NCBI GenBank assembly: GCA_021323995.1
Contig: JAJPJY010000067.1
Location: forward strand, 1 to 43,094
Direction of reading: 5' to 3'
From: a bacterium
GTDB taxonomy: Archaea; Thermoproteota; Bathyarchaeia; 40CM-2-53-6
Length of the DNA stretch: 43,094 nt
The first letter of the stretch is position 1, and the number at the start of each line of letters is the position of its first letter. The notes below the pieces were generated by a model. That model had not been told where the DNA came from. It searched no databases and worked only from the letters and a program-made list of their open reading frames with translations. The position numbers and the translations under genes were made by a program. Below are positions 19,393-28,403 of this stretch, one piece after another.

Positions 19393-19833
19393 ATGAGGGT
19401 GCGATATTCTAAGGCGGGCACGGGTTTCGTGCTGCGACTGGAACAAGGCGATGACATCCTGAAAACCCTGAGACGATTCGCGGAGGCCAAGCGGATCAAG
19501 GCCGGATTCTTTGAGGGAATAGGCTCACTTTACCAAGCAAAGCTAGGGCACTATGACTTCCAAGATACTAAGACCTACAAGTACGAGACTTTTCAGGAAG
19601 ACTTGGAAATCCTCTCACTATCAGGAAACGTGTCAATTATGAATCACAAAGCGCTCCCCCACGCCCACGCGACATTGGGCCGCAGAGATTTCTCCGTCCT
19701 TGGCGGACACTTAGAAGAAGAGTCCTTTGCCAACATGGTCGAGGTTAACCTCACCAAGCTCCCCGGGAAGCTGGAGAAAGCGAAAGACAACGATATCGGC
19801 CTTAATCTGATGCAGCTTTCCAGCAAGTTCTAA
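19393..19833 (+). CDS. PPC/DUF296 domain protein
   Basis: FVLRLEQGDDILKTLRRFAEAKRIKAGFFEGIGSL...HAHATLGRRDFSVLGGHLEEE. Confidence 0.85.
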   Translation: MRVRYSKAGTGFVLRLEQGDDILKTLRRFAEAKRIKAGFFEGIGSLYQAKLGHYDFQDTKTYKYETFQEDLEILSLSGNVSIMNHKALPHAHATLGRRDFSVLGGHLEEESFANMVEVNLTKLPGKLEKAKDNDIGLNLMQLSSKF

Positions 19834-19894
19834 CACTCCGGTCTGAACAGAATTCGTACGGGTCCAAAGGAACGTTCCCGGTCCATATCTCTCG

Positions 19895-21112
19895 ATGGAC
19901 CAGTTAGCCTATTACAAGCAGAACCCGAAACGCCGATTGTACACTCGGATACTGGCCATGTCGAAGAAAATCGGCCTAAGGATGATTCTATACCTATACT
20001 TGGCAGTATTCCTCACACGGATAGGATTCGGGTCCATAACCATCCTCTTCCCCCTCTATCTTCCAACAGGCGCCTTCCAAGTCGGACTGATACTTGCCTT
20101 CTACCCCATCGCAGAGGCGTGCTCAGCCATGCCCATCGGGAGACTTGCAGACCGAGTTAGCAGGAAGAGGCTTCACCTCGCCGGAATGGGCACCATTACA
20201 GTCCTGACAGCGGCAATTGGATTCACTAGGAATCTGCTGGATGTCTCAATTCTGCACGCTCTGATGGGCATATCCGCGGCCATGGCTGCCGTTACCTCAC
20301 TCACTCTACTAGGCGATGCGACAAAACAGACGAACCGTGGCAAGAAGATGGGAGGCTTTGATCTCGCAAACCTCGGAGGATACGGTCTCGGTTTCGGTCT
20401 CGGCTCACTCCTAGTCACCCAGTTCGCCAACAGCGACTACGGATTGTCCGAGGCATTCTGGGTAACATCAGGAATCTTCTTCGTTACCTCGCTCCTCGCA
20501 ACCAAGTTTCTCGTCGAACCGGTACGGAGTTTCGAACTAAAGCAACCTGGCCTTCGTCACAGACGAATCGGTGCGAGGATTCGCCCGGTACTCCCAGTCT
20601 GGCTCGGTCAGACAATTGTACTTGGAATGTACTTCCTATTACCGAAGGCGTTTCAGCAGACAAACTTTCCATTAACCCGCCAGGTACTGATCTTCCTAGG
20701 AGTCATCGGGGGCCTATTCGCCGTCGGCGCGATAGTCTTTGGCCACATCTCTGACAAGGTCGGCCGTACTAGGATCATGATAATGGGGGCCGTAGGAGAA
20801 CTAGGATTCTTGATCCTCTTCGGCTGGTCTTTCCCAAACTTTCTGAACTATGAGCTGTACTTGGCTCCGCTGTTCTTCATGGCTTCCGCGATCGCCCCCG
20901 CAATACTCAGCTACGTCAGTGACGTCTCAGGAAAGGCAAGACGAGGGTCAGCCAACGGAATCTACAGTGTCGTCCTAAGCGCAGGGATGGCGATAGGCAA
21001 CATACTCGGAGGATTCTTTGCCGAAGTTGGAGTTCAATGGATCTTCTTCGCAGGAGCTGGAATCATGGCCCCCGCAATAATTATCACGTCTTCACTATTG
21101 AGACGAAGATGA
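19895..21112 (+). CDS. MFS transporter
   Basis: Multi-TM; GRLADRVSRKRLHLAG and GHISDKVGRTRIMIMG MFS loop motifs. Confidence 0.88.
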   Translation: MDQLAYYKQNPKRRLYTRILAMSKKIGLRMILYLYLAVFLTRIGFGSITILFPLYLPTGAFQVGLILAFYPIAEACSAMPIGRLADRVSRKRLHLAGMGTITVLTAAIGFTRNLLDVSILHALMGISAAMAAVTSLTLLGDATKQTNRGKKMGGFDLANLGGYGLGFGLGSLLVTQFANSDYGLSEAFWVTSGIFFVTSLLATKFLVEPVRSFELKQPGLRHRRIGARIRPVLPVWLGQTIVLGMYFLLPKAFQQTNFPLTRQVLIFLGVIGGLFAVGAIVFGHISDKVGRTRIMIMGAVGELGFLILFGWSFPNFLNYELYLAPLFFMASAIAPAILSYVSDVSGKARRGSANGIYSVVLSAGMAIGNILGGFFAEVGVQWIFFAGAGIMAPAIIITSSLLRRR

Positions 21113-21141
21113 CATTAGCATTCTAAATCTAAGCTGGACGG

Positions 21142-22440
21142 TTACTGTTTCAGTGAAGCCTTTACGAGGTCGCATATCACGGCGACCTCGGCTTCAGTAA
21201 GCGTTGGATACATTGGCAGGCTTAGCACATCATTCGACAGAGACTCGCTCATAGGGAAAGCCCCTTCTGAGTAGCCGAACATCTGCCTGTAAGGCACCTG
21301 GAGGTGAATGGGTACGGGGTAGTGAACACCGGTCTCAATTCCGTTGCTTTCAAGGTGTTTCTTCACCTTCTCCCTATTCCGGGTCCGGATGACGAGCAAA
21401 TGGTAGACTGCACTGTCCCCGGGCCGATCCGAAGGCGGTAGCGTAACGCCCTCAACGTTCCCCAGTTCCCGTACGTAATGGGAAGCCAATTGTCGCCTTG
21501 CCTGGTTCCAGACGTCGAGCCTCCTAAGCTGCACTCGCCCTATCGCAGCGTTGACAGTGTTTAGTCTGGAGGTGTAGCCTATTCTTCCATGATTGTACTT
21601 GCTACCCTTGTCTCGCCCACAATCCCGTATGCTCATTGCTGCCGCCGCAGTCTCGTCATTGCTGGTCGTAATCATTCCACCATCGCCTCCAACTGTCATG
21701 TTCTTCGCTGGATAGAATGAGAAGCAACCAGCATCACCGATCGAGCCGACCCTCCTTCCTCCAATTTCTGCTCCGTGCGCTTGGCAAGCGTCCTCAACAA
21801 GCTTGACACCCGAATCGCGGGAAATCTCAAGAAAATCTTCCATCATGGCAGGATGACCGTAAAGATGAACAGGGATTACCGCGCGCGTCTTCGAGGTGAT
21901 TTTCGCCCGAGCTTTCTGTGGGCTCAGATTCACTCCAAAGTCTTCCACATCAGCGAAGACTGGATCCGCGCCAGTATGGAGAACTGCGTTGGCTGTAGCA
22001 ATGAACGAGAATGGTGTTGTCACCACCTGGCTTCCGTGGCCTATACCAAGAGCCTGAAGAGATATTGACAAGGCCGCCGTGCCTGAACTGGTTGACACTG
22101 CATACTTGGTCCCACAGTATCTCGCGAACTCTTCTTCGAATTTGAATACGCTCTCTCCCATCACTAGCTTCTCGTCGAGGGCAGCAAGCGTTGCCGTCTT
22201 CATTTCCTCATCGATGATTGGTAATGCTAGGGGGATTCGCTTCGAGTGTTTTGTACCAGATTTACTCTCTTCGACCAAGGTGGTCTTTGAGCTGATTGCA
22301 TGTTCTGTCATAGACGGTTTAGCGGTCCTTACTTGAAACGTTGAATATTCGCGAGTATAATCCTTTTCTGTTTCAGTCTCGCCTTTTTGGATCTTCTGAG
22401 AGATGAAGATATCTAGGGATTGACGGGCCGACACGGTCAA
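21142..22440 (-). CDS. DegT/DnrJ/EryC1/StrS family aminotransferase
   Basis: YAVSTSSGTAALSISLQALGIG, PVHLYGHPAMM, VEDACQAHGAEIGGRRVGSIGDAGCFSFYPAKNMTVGGDGGM. True start may be the internal Met of MTEHAISSK (aa 44). Confidence 0.9.
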   Translation of the reverse strand: MTVSARQSLDIFISQKIQKGETETEKDYTREYSTFQVRTAKPSMTEHAISSKTTLVEESKSGTKHSKRIPLALPIIDEEMKTATLAALDEKLVMGESVFKFEEEFARYCGTKYAVSTSSGTAALSISLQALGIGHGSQVVTTPFSFIATANAVLHTGADPVFADVEDFGVNLSPQKARAKITSKTRAVIPVHLYGHPAMMEDFLEISRDSGVKLVEDACQAHGAEIGGRRVGSIGDAGCFSFYPAKNMTVGGDGGMITTSNDETAAAAMSIRDCGRDKGSKYNHGRIGYTSRLNTVNAAIGRVQLRRLDVWNQARRQLASHYVRELGNVEGVTLPPSDRPGDSAVYHLLVIRTRNREKVKKHLESNGIETGVHYPVPIHLQVPYRQMFGYSEGAFPMSESLSNDVLSLPMYPTLTEAEVAVICDLVKASLKQ

Positions 22441-22534
22441 AATCTGATGGAGGCTGCGCCATTAGGTAGCCTGTCAAGCCCTCCCTACAGCTTAAAGAAT
22501 CCCCGCAGTTTCTGACGGTCAAGGGTCCGAGGAG

Positions 22535-23386
22535 ATGACGCTGGTCTATTCTTGCATCGCCCCCCACGGTGGGGAGATCATTCCAGAACTGGCTTCAAGA
22601 TCGATGGTTCGAAGATTCAAGGAGACGCGTACCGCGATGGGGACTATTGCCCGAAGAATCTCTGAATCACGCCCCCATACAATAGTCATCGCAAGTCCAC
22701 ACAATCTCAGGCTCTACGGCAAGATTGCCGTCGTCACCACCGAGAATTCCTCGGGAGTGTTGAAAGGCTCATCGAAGAGATCAATCACTCTGCATGCACG
22801 CTGTGACAAGGCTTTCGCCGAGTCAATCCTCCGAGCCTCGGAGAAAGCGAAGCTCCCGGTCGTCGGTGCCAACTACGGGACCGCCAGTGGCCCTGCTTCA
22901 GATATGCGGATGGACTGGGGGACCCTCGTCCCGTTATGGTTCGTCATCAAAAACAAGCGAGTTGCGCCGAAGATTGTAATTGTCGCTCCCTCTAGAGAAA
23001 TCCCACTCAGGAAAAACTATGAGTTCGGGCAGCTCCTAGGTCGGATCATGACTCTCGATGGGAAGAGAAGATTCGTCTTCATCGCCAGCGCAGATCAGGC
23101 ACACGCACACTCGCGCTCAGGACCCTACGGGTTCAATCCGGCAGCTTCAAAATATGATAGCATTGTCATGAACAAGATTCGACAAAACAAGTTGAAGGCG
23201 ATAATGAGCCTTAGTCCAAGGTTCGTGGAGGACGCCAAACCTGACAGTCTCTGGCAGATGGCCATGCTGGCAGGCGTGACTGACGTGGTGCCGTCCCGGT
23301 CGAACCTTCTATCATACCAGGTGCCCACATATTATGGAATGGCATGCGCGGAATTCGAGCCAGTCCGAGCGAGCAAAAACAGCTAG
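22535..23386 (+). CDS. class III extradiol ring-cleavage dioxygenase-like (LigB/MEMO) protein
   Basis: SCIAPHGGEIIPEL, HTIVIASPHNLRL, MDWGTLVPLWFVI, FIASADQAHAHS. Confidence 0.75.
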   Translation: MTLVYSCIAPHGGEIIPELASRSMVRRFKETRTAMGTIARRISESRPHTIVIASPHNLRLYGKIAVVTTENSSGVLKGSSKRSITLHARCDKAFAESILRASEKAKLPVVGANYGTASGPASDMRMDWGTLVPLWFVIKNKRVAPKIVIVAPSREIPLRKNYEFGQLLGRIMTLDGKRRFVFIASADQAHAHSRSGPYGFNPAASKYDSIVMNKIRQNKLKAIMSLSPRFVEDAKPDSLWQMAMLAGVTDVVPSRSNLLSYQVPTYYGMACAEFEPVRASKNS

Positions 23387-24195
23387 CCCACACCGGATGT
23401 AGTCCTAAGAATATTCGACATAATGCTCCTTTCAATCAGCGGAAAGGCACCAGCCTCAAGCCGATCATGTTCAAGATAGCTCTGCAGAACACCAGAATTC
23501 AACAGGTTCCGGATGGCTAAGCCAGTCGTTAATTTGCCATAGGGCCATTCTCTGAGAAATCCGGAATATGTTGACTGAAGCGTTAAAGCAATTTTTTGAA
23601 TTCTTTTCAGGGACCTGTCTCGTTTTGCTTCGATCTCAATCTCGAAGATTCGGACCTTCGGCTCGCCGAGGAACGTCACGCTATCTACGCCGAGTTCCGC
23701 TATCGGTGTACTGGTTGGTCTGTCGTGGCGAATAATGTCCCTCACCGTTCTCCTCGTCGTCCTCTCTTGAATGATGACGAGCCCCATGGAAGCGAAGGCA
23801 CTCGATGGAGAGCGTGCCGAGAAATGGGACTCGCCTTTGGAAGGCGAGTCCTTGAGGATCTCCCGGATCCTCGCCAAAGAGAGAGGGGACCATGGAGCTT
23901 CGATCTCGATCCTCCGCACTCCCTCTCCTTCTATTCTTTGAGGGTTTGATTTCATTGAAACGAGCAACCTTCCATCAATTCTTCTGATTCTTAGGCCGAT
24001 CTTTTTCTGTCGCAAGAGTCCCAGTTTGGTGTCGTAGTATGTGTCCCTGATTCGATGGATTGGCCTGGGTTTCAAGTCGTATTCGAGGATTGATGTTAAG
24101 CCTGCGATATCCCTTGCAATATCATCGCCCCTGTTGGTGATAAGAAACGCTACCTCTGATTCGAAAGGCCCCGGTGTGATGCGTCCTTTGGCCAA
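23383..24195 (-). CDS. CYTH domain protein
   Basis: ESEVAFLI, RIRDTYYDTKLGLLRQKKIGLRIRRIDGRLLVSMKS, ELGVDSVTFLGEPKVRIFEIEIEAKRD. Confidence 0.8.
   Translation of the reverse strand: MAKGRITPGPFESEVAFLITNRGDDIARDIAGLTSILEYDLKPRPIHRIRDTYYDTKLGLLRQKKIGLRIRRIDGRLLVSMKSNPQRIEGEGVRRIEIEAPWSPLSLARIREILKDSPSKGESHFSARSPSSAFASMGLVIIQERTTRRTVRDIIRHDRPTSTPIAELGVDSVTFLGEPKVRIFEIEIEAKRDRSLKRIQKIALTLQSTYSGFLREWPYGKLTTGLAIRNLLNSGVLQSYLEHDRLEAGAFPLIERSIMSNILRTTSGVG
23827..23851. repeat. perfect 11-bp inverted repeat inside the CYTH CDS
   Basis: GGACTCGCCTT-TGG-AAGGCGAGTCC. Confidence 0.75.
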
Positions 24196-24410
24196 GGTCT
24201 CTTTCTATCTCCCTGCTTGAATGGGATTCGAGGGTTCTTGTCCCATCTTACCGGTAGGAATTCCAGCGGTCTCTTTCCGATAAGCATTAGGTTTCACGGC
24301 ACTAGACCAAGTCGCGAGCAAGGGAGGCAAAACACAGGTTTCAAACACTCAACAAAAATTTACAGGAAAACCGAACCACATAAATCCGGGACAAATGCCG
24401 ATTCTGGCTC

Positions 24411-24608
24411 GTGCTTCAATCAAAGTCCTATCTTGAAGAATTCAGTCAGGACGTCGATGAGGCTGTTAGAGAGTACTCGTCAGAGTCCGCGCGCAGGCCG
24501 TTCATCGACCCAATCCACCTCCAAGATGGGGGTTTCGTGGATCATCGTGGAAGCAAACTCAAGCTCATATCCTCTACTTCATCGCTTGTTGCGGTGGGAA
24601 GCTCATGA
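24411..24608 (+). CDS. possible small protein, 65 aa
   Basis: GTG-start ORF with protein-like composition (YLEEFSQDVDEAVREYSSESARRPFIDPIHLQDGG); overlaps a longer, unconvincing ORF in another frame. Confidence 0.3.
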   Translation: MLQSKSYLEEFSQDVDEAVREYSSESARRPFIDPIHLQDGGFVDHRGSKLKLISSTSSLVAVGSS

Positions 24609-24627
24609 AAAGGGGGGTAAGCGTGGC

Positions 24628-24634
24628 TATAAAT
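24628..24634 (+). promoter_or_regulatory. putative TATA box upstream of the TBP gene
   Basis: TATAAAT about 57 nt before the TTG start at 24691. Confidence 0.4.
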
Positions 24635-24690
24635 GACCCAATGGGTGAGACCGGCGCGATCGGGAACAACTTGCACTCTCTGTACGGAGC

Positions 24691-25311
24691 TTGACAGTTT
24701 TGTCAGACCAGGGTAAAGCGTTCATCAATATTGAGAACGTTGTTGCGTCTGCAACACTAAAGCAAAGGATAGACCTCAACGCAATTGTCCGGATCTTTCC
24801 AGGAGTAGAGTACCGGCCGGAACAGTTCCCAGGCTTGGTCTACAGATTGAAGAAGCCTAAGACCGCGACCCTGATATTCAGCTCAGGAAAAATGGTCTGC
24901 ACTGGCTCAAAATCTGAACGCCAAGCCCGCAAGGCCGTGTTCAAGGTAGTTGATGAACTCAAGAGGGATGGAATCGTAATCCTCGGCAGACCGGAGATCA
25001 CCATTCAGAACATCGTCGCCTCATGTGGCCTAGGAGGCCACATTGATTTGGAAAAGGCGGTTTACGGTTTGACGAAAACCATGTACGAGCCAGAACAATT
25101 TCCCGGGCTCATCTACCGCATGGACGAGCCGAAAGTTGTGATTCTCATCTTCGCAAGCGGCAAACTAGTCTGTACAGGTGCCAAGAAGGAGATTCAGGTA
25201 TACGTCGCGGTGAAGAAGCTGCAGGAGATTCTCGAGTCGAAGAATCTCATCTCTTACGAGGGCCCCGAGAAGCCGCGCCTGCCAGCTCTGCCCACTAAGG
25301 TCAAGGACTAG
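24691..25311 (+). CDS. tbp: TATA-box-binding protein
   Basis: Two direct repeats: IENVVASATLKQRIDLNAI...FPGVEYRPEQFPGLVYRLKKPKTATLIFSSGKMVCTGSKS and IQNIVASCGLGGHIDLEKA...YEPEQFPGLIYRMDEPKVVILIFASGKLVCTGAK. Confidence 0.97.
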   Translation: MTVLSDQGKAFINIENVVASATLKQRIDLNAIVRIFPGVEYRPEQFPGLVYRLKKPKTATLIFSSGKMVCTGSKSERQARKAVFKVVDELKRDGIVILGRPEITIQNIVASCGLGGHIDLEKAVYGLTKTMYEPEQFPGLIYRMDEPKVVILIFASGKLVCTGAKKEIQVYVAVKKLQEILESKNLISYEGPEKPRLPALPTKVKD

Positions 25312-25403
25312 TCTCGCTGGACTGGGAAGGCTTGGCCTCTGCCTTCGTCAGATCATATGTCGAAATCCGTTCCGCGACGTTTTGACTGTCTGGTCCAGTG
25401 TGG

Positions 25404-25516
25404 AGCCTCGGGCGGGGTTTGAACCCGCGACCTTGCGGGGCATTTTCCTGCCATTCCGCTTACGAGGCGGATGCTCACTGTTGCCAGACGCATCTACCAG
25501 GCTGAGCCACCGAGGC
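25404..25516 (-). tRNA. tRNA-Thr(CGT), two introns
   Basis: Acceptor GCCTCGG/CCGAGGC, anticodon arm TCCGC-CTCGTAA-GCGGA, T-arm GCGGG-TTCAAAC-CCCGC. Intron at 44/45 (25433-25453): TGGCAGGAAAATGCCCCGCAA with clean BHB. Second insertion of about 17-18 nt in the D-arm/26 region (approx. 25477-25494), exact junction ambiguous. CCA encoded at 25401-25403. Confidence 0.93.
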
Positions 25517-25578
25517 ACCAAACCGCGCCTCGACAATACTTTGACTTAAAGCTCCTATTCTCTGCACGGGAGACAACC

Positions 25579-26574
25579 GTGAGATCGAGAAAGACCACGC
25601 TCGGAGAGCGGGACATCATCCGACAACTAACCAAGAAATTCCATCAATCTAGGCGGAAGCTTCCCCTCGGGTTCGACGACGACGTATCAGCGTATCCTCT
25701 GACGCGTGTTCAGTGGCTTGTTTTGAAGACAGACAGCCTAGTCGGGAGCACTGACATTCCGCCTGGTATGACTTTGGCAGAAGCCGCTAGAAAGGCGGTT
25801 GTAGCGACTGTCAGCGACTTCGCGGCTAAAGGCGTTCAGCCCTCTGGTCTATTGATCTCCCTCACGCTTCGCTCTCCAGTTCGGTCTTCTATGGTCGATG
25901 AACTAGCCAGGGGATTTTACGGCGCCAGCAGAGAATATCATTGCGATATCATCGGCGGCGATACGGGAGAGTCAACGGATCTTGTTATCGACTGCATCGG
26001 CTTCGGATTCGCAAAGCCGAGTAGGATACTTCGGAGAGACAACGCGAAACCAGGAGACATTGTCGCCGTTACAGGGAATTTTGGCACGCCGAGCGCCGGA
26101 CTTAGGATACTACTCTCAAAGAGCAGGGCCCAGTCGAGAAGATTTCCCCGACTGGTTCGTTCCGTAATCCATCCAGTTGCTAGGCTGGACGTGGGTCTCA
26201 AGCTGGCGAATTCTATGATGGTCAGTAGTTCCATAGATTCGAGCGACGGCTTGGCTTGGAGCCTTCACGAGATTGCGAGATTGAGCAGAGTCAATTTGAT
26301 AGTTGAAAGAGTTCCGGTCTCGCCCGGTGTGGACATTTTTGCAGAGGCGCAAGGATTGAGCCCCGAAGAGTTGGCACTATATGGTGGAGAAGAATACGAA
26401 CTCGTTGTGACTATTCCAAAGGAGAAGTTTCCTGCAGTGAGGAGAAGGGTCCATTCACTAATTCGAATAGGCAGGGTTGAGAAAGGGCGGGGAGACGTAT
26501 TGCTGGACCGGCGAGGAAAAATCAGAGAGATAGAGCCTCGAGGATGGGAGCATATGCATTCTTCGAATCACTGA
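25579..26574 (+). CDS. thiL: thiamine-monophosphate kinase
   Basis: GERDIIRQLTKKF, GFDDDVSAYPL, VLKTDSLVGSTDIPPGMT, FAAKGVQPSGLLISL, IIGGDTGES, SSIDSSDGLAWSLHEIA, GEEYELVVTI. GTG at 25579 is a more plausible start than the ORF-track start at 25471, which lies in the tRNA-Thr gene. Confidence 0.88.
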   Translation: MRSRKTTLGERDIIRQLTKKFHQSRRKLPLGFDDDVSAYPLTRVQWLVLKTDSLVGSTDIPPGMTLAEAARKAVVATVSDFAAKGVQPSGLLISLTLRSPVRSSMVDELARGFYGASREYHCDIIGGDTGESTDLVIDCIGFGFAKPSRILRRDNAKPGDIVAVTGNFGTPSAGLRILLSKSRAQSRRFPRLVRSVIHPVARLDVGLKLANSMMVSSSIDSSDGLAWSLHEIARLSRVNLIVERVPVSPGVDIFAEAQGLSPEELALYGGEEYELVVTIPKEKFPAVRRRVHSLIRIGRVEKGRGDVLLDRRGKIREIEPRGWEHMHSSNH

Positions 26575-26675
26575 TCCTAGTAACCTTCAACTTTCGCCAC
26601 CATTGCTGTTAGGCTGAAATATGGACTAAGCATAAGCTAGAAGAAGCTCTTGATCAATAGCCATCGAACCAGTCC

Positions 26676-28220
26676 TTGACGAAGACCGACGAACTTTACA
26701 ATGTTCCCCGAGGCACAGCCTATCTCACAAGCCAACAGATCCTTCTCTACGTCACATATTTCGTATTCTATGTTCTTCTCGCAAGGATTCTAGACCCAGC
26801 GGAGGTCGGCCAGTTCGCGGTTCTCGCCGGAATACAGGCATTCTTCGCTGGGATTGTCTCAGGCTCCTTTCCATCCGCCGCCACTAGATTCATCTCGAGA
26901 AGCATGGCAAAGGGAGACCTTCACGCAGCGAGCGGCGCAGCGAGAACAACTCTCCGACTGTCCCTCGGCATCGCCGTACCCGCTCTCGTAATTGCGCTAG
27001 TGCTTTCCCCATACGGCAGCAAGTTTCTCGTAGGATTTGTTGATCCGACCAACCTACTCCTCGCCACTTTTGTCTCAGCCTTCTTCGCGGACCTTTTGCT
27101 CCTCTACACTGCCTTCTTCATCGGAGCTGGACGCTATGCTCAGACATTATACCAAAACCTCCTCTACGTTCCCTTGAGCAGAGGACTCGCGCTCACACTG
27201 GCCTATCTCGGCTTGAGAGTCTTCGGCATCATGGCCGGTTGGGCCATCGGTGGGGGAGCGGCCATACTCTTGTCAGTGTACATGTGGCATGGGCTGCTTC
27301 CTCGAGGCGGCAGCTATTCTTTGAAGCCGATCTTGAGCTTCAGCTCCTCCGTCTTCGCCTCCTCGTTGGTCACCCTGGGCCAGCTTTGGGGCGACATCGG
27401 CATCATCTATGTCGTGCTAGGGCCTGCAATTCTTGGACCCTACTACCTTGTGGTCTCCAGTGTCAACTTTCTCTCAGTTCTCTGGACCCCCGTCAACCAA
27501 GCCATCTACCCAGCGCTGTCGGCCGCCCATTCGACCGGCGATGTCAGCGGAGTGTCAGATCGGCTCGCCGCATCATTCAGACTGATCAACCTAACGGTGC
27601 TACCGCTGGGAGCAACGTTGGCGGCCATCTCACCGACAGCTCTAGAAATTGTCTACGGGACCAAATATACTGGTGAAGCGCTAACACTCTCCATACTCTC
27701 TGTAACATCGGTCCTACTTGCTCAAGGCGCGATCCTGGTAACGACACTTCAAGCCGTGGGACACACACGTCAGTATCTGGCTGTGACCGTCGCATCAACC
27801 TTGATCTTCTTGACGTTTGTTTGGGTCGGAGCGCCCTATCTAGGCACACTTGCAGGTGCGATTGGGAGAGCACTTCTGGCGCTGTTGATAGTGCTATTCT
27901 CAATCTTCGCGCTTCGAAAGACTGTAGCGACTGGCACAGGCTCATCCCTCAGGAAGGCGATTCCGTTAGCTGCCGCTGTGGCACTACCGTTGCTCTTGGT
28001 TGACCAGTACTTCTTGAGGTTCTCCCATCCAACGTTTCTGAGGCCGAGTATCCAACTTGCGATTCTCTTCGTTCTGTTTGTAGCACTATTCGGTTTCTTC
28101 AGCCGCCAGATCAGAGTCTTCCACCATGGAGACTTTGCAATGCTACACGATGTTCTGCCGACAAGCCTGCGGCCATTACTCAAGAAGATTCAACGACTAA
28201 TGCTAGCTGAGGAGAAATGA
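26676..28220 (+). CDS. oligosaccharide flippase / polysaccharide biosynthesis-type membrane protein
   Basis: TTG start; about 14 hydrophobic segments; RGTAYLTSQQILLYVTYFVFYVLLARILDPAEVGQFAVL is typical of flippases. Confidence 0.85.
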   Translation: MTKTDELYNVPRGTAYLTSQQILLYVTYFVFYVLLARILDPAEVGQFAVLAGIQAFFAGIVSGSFPSAATRFISRSMAKGDLHAASGAARTTLRLSLGIAVPALVIALVLSPYGSKFLVGFVDPTNLLLATFVSAFFADLLLLYTAFFIGAGRYAQTLYQNLLYVPLSRGLALTLAYLGLRVFGIMAGWAIGGGAAILLSVYMWHGLLPRGGSYSLKPILSFSSSVFASSLVTLGQLWGDIGIIYVVLGPAILGPYYLVVSSVNFLSVLWTPVNQAIYPALSAAHSTGDVSGVSDRLAASFRLINLTVLPLGATLAAISPTALEIVYGTKYTGEALTLSILSVTSVLLAQGAILVTTLQAVGHTRQYLAVTVASTLIFLTFVWVGAPYLGTLAGAIGRALLALLIVLFSIFALRKTVATGTGSSLRKAIPLAAAVALPLLLVDQYFLRFSHPTFLRPSIQLAILFVLFVALFGFFSRQIRVFHHGDFAMLHDVLPTSLRPLLKKIQRLMLAEEK

Positions 28221-28233
28221 GGCCGCTCAATGG

Positions 28234-28323
28234 CGGGCCCGGAGGGATTCGAACCCTCGACCTTCGGCTTACCTCTCTCAAAGTAGAGGGCCGACGCTAC
28301 TGTCCAGGCTGAGCTACGGGCCC
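28234..28323 (-). tRNA. tRNA-Arg(TCT), one intron
   Basis: Acceptor GGGCCCG/CGGGCCC, anticodon stem TCGGC/GCCGA, T-arm GAGGG-TTCGAAT-CCCTC. 14-nt intron CTTTGAGAGAGGTA at 37/38 (28270-28283); BHB CCTC-TA^C-TTTGAGA-GAGG-TA^A. CCA encoded at 28231-28233. Confidence 0.93.
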
Positions 28324-28403
28324 AGACAGCGGCTCCACCAGGCTTCGTAAAAATAGCTTTGCAAAAAGAAAGGAATACCCTACCACGCAAATGGCAGGGA
28401 TTA

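Noticed and set aside
24217-24636. 139-aa ORF between CYTH and TBP
   Set aside because: Low-complexity Ser/Arg-rich composition with no recognisable motif; overlaps a more protein-like frame (24411-24608) and the TBP promoter region.
25471-25578. ORF-track N-terminal extension of ThiL beginning at 25471
   Set aside because: The first part is antisense to the tRNA-Thr gene; ThiL-like sequence starts at the GTG at 25579.
27239-27676. 145-aa ORF inside the flippase gene
   Set aside because: Alternative frame of a clear multi-TM CDS.
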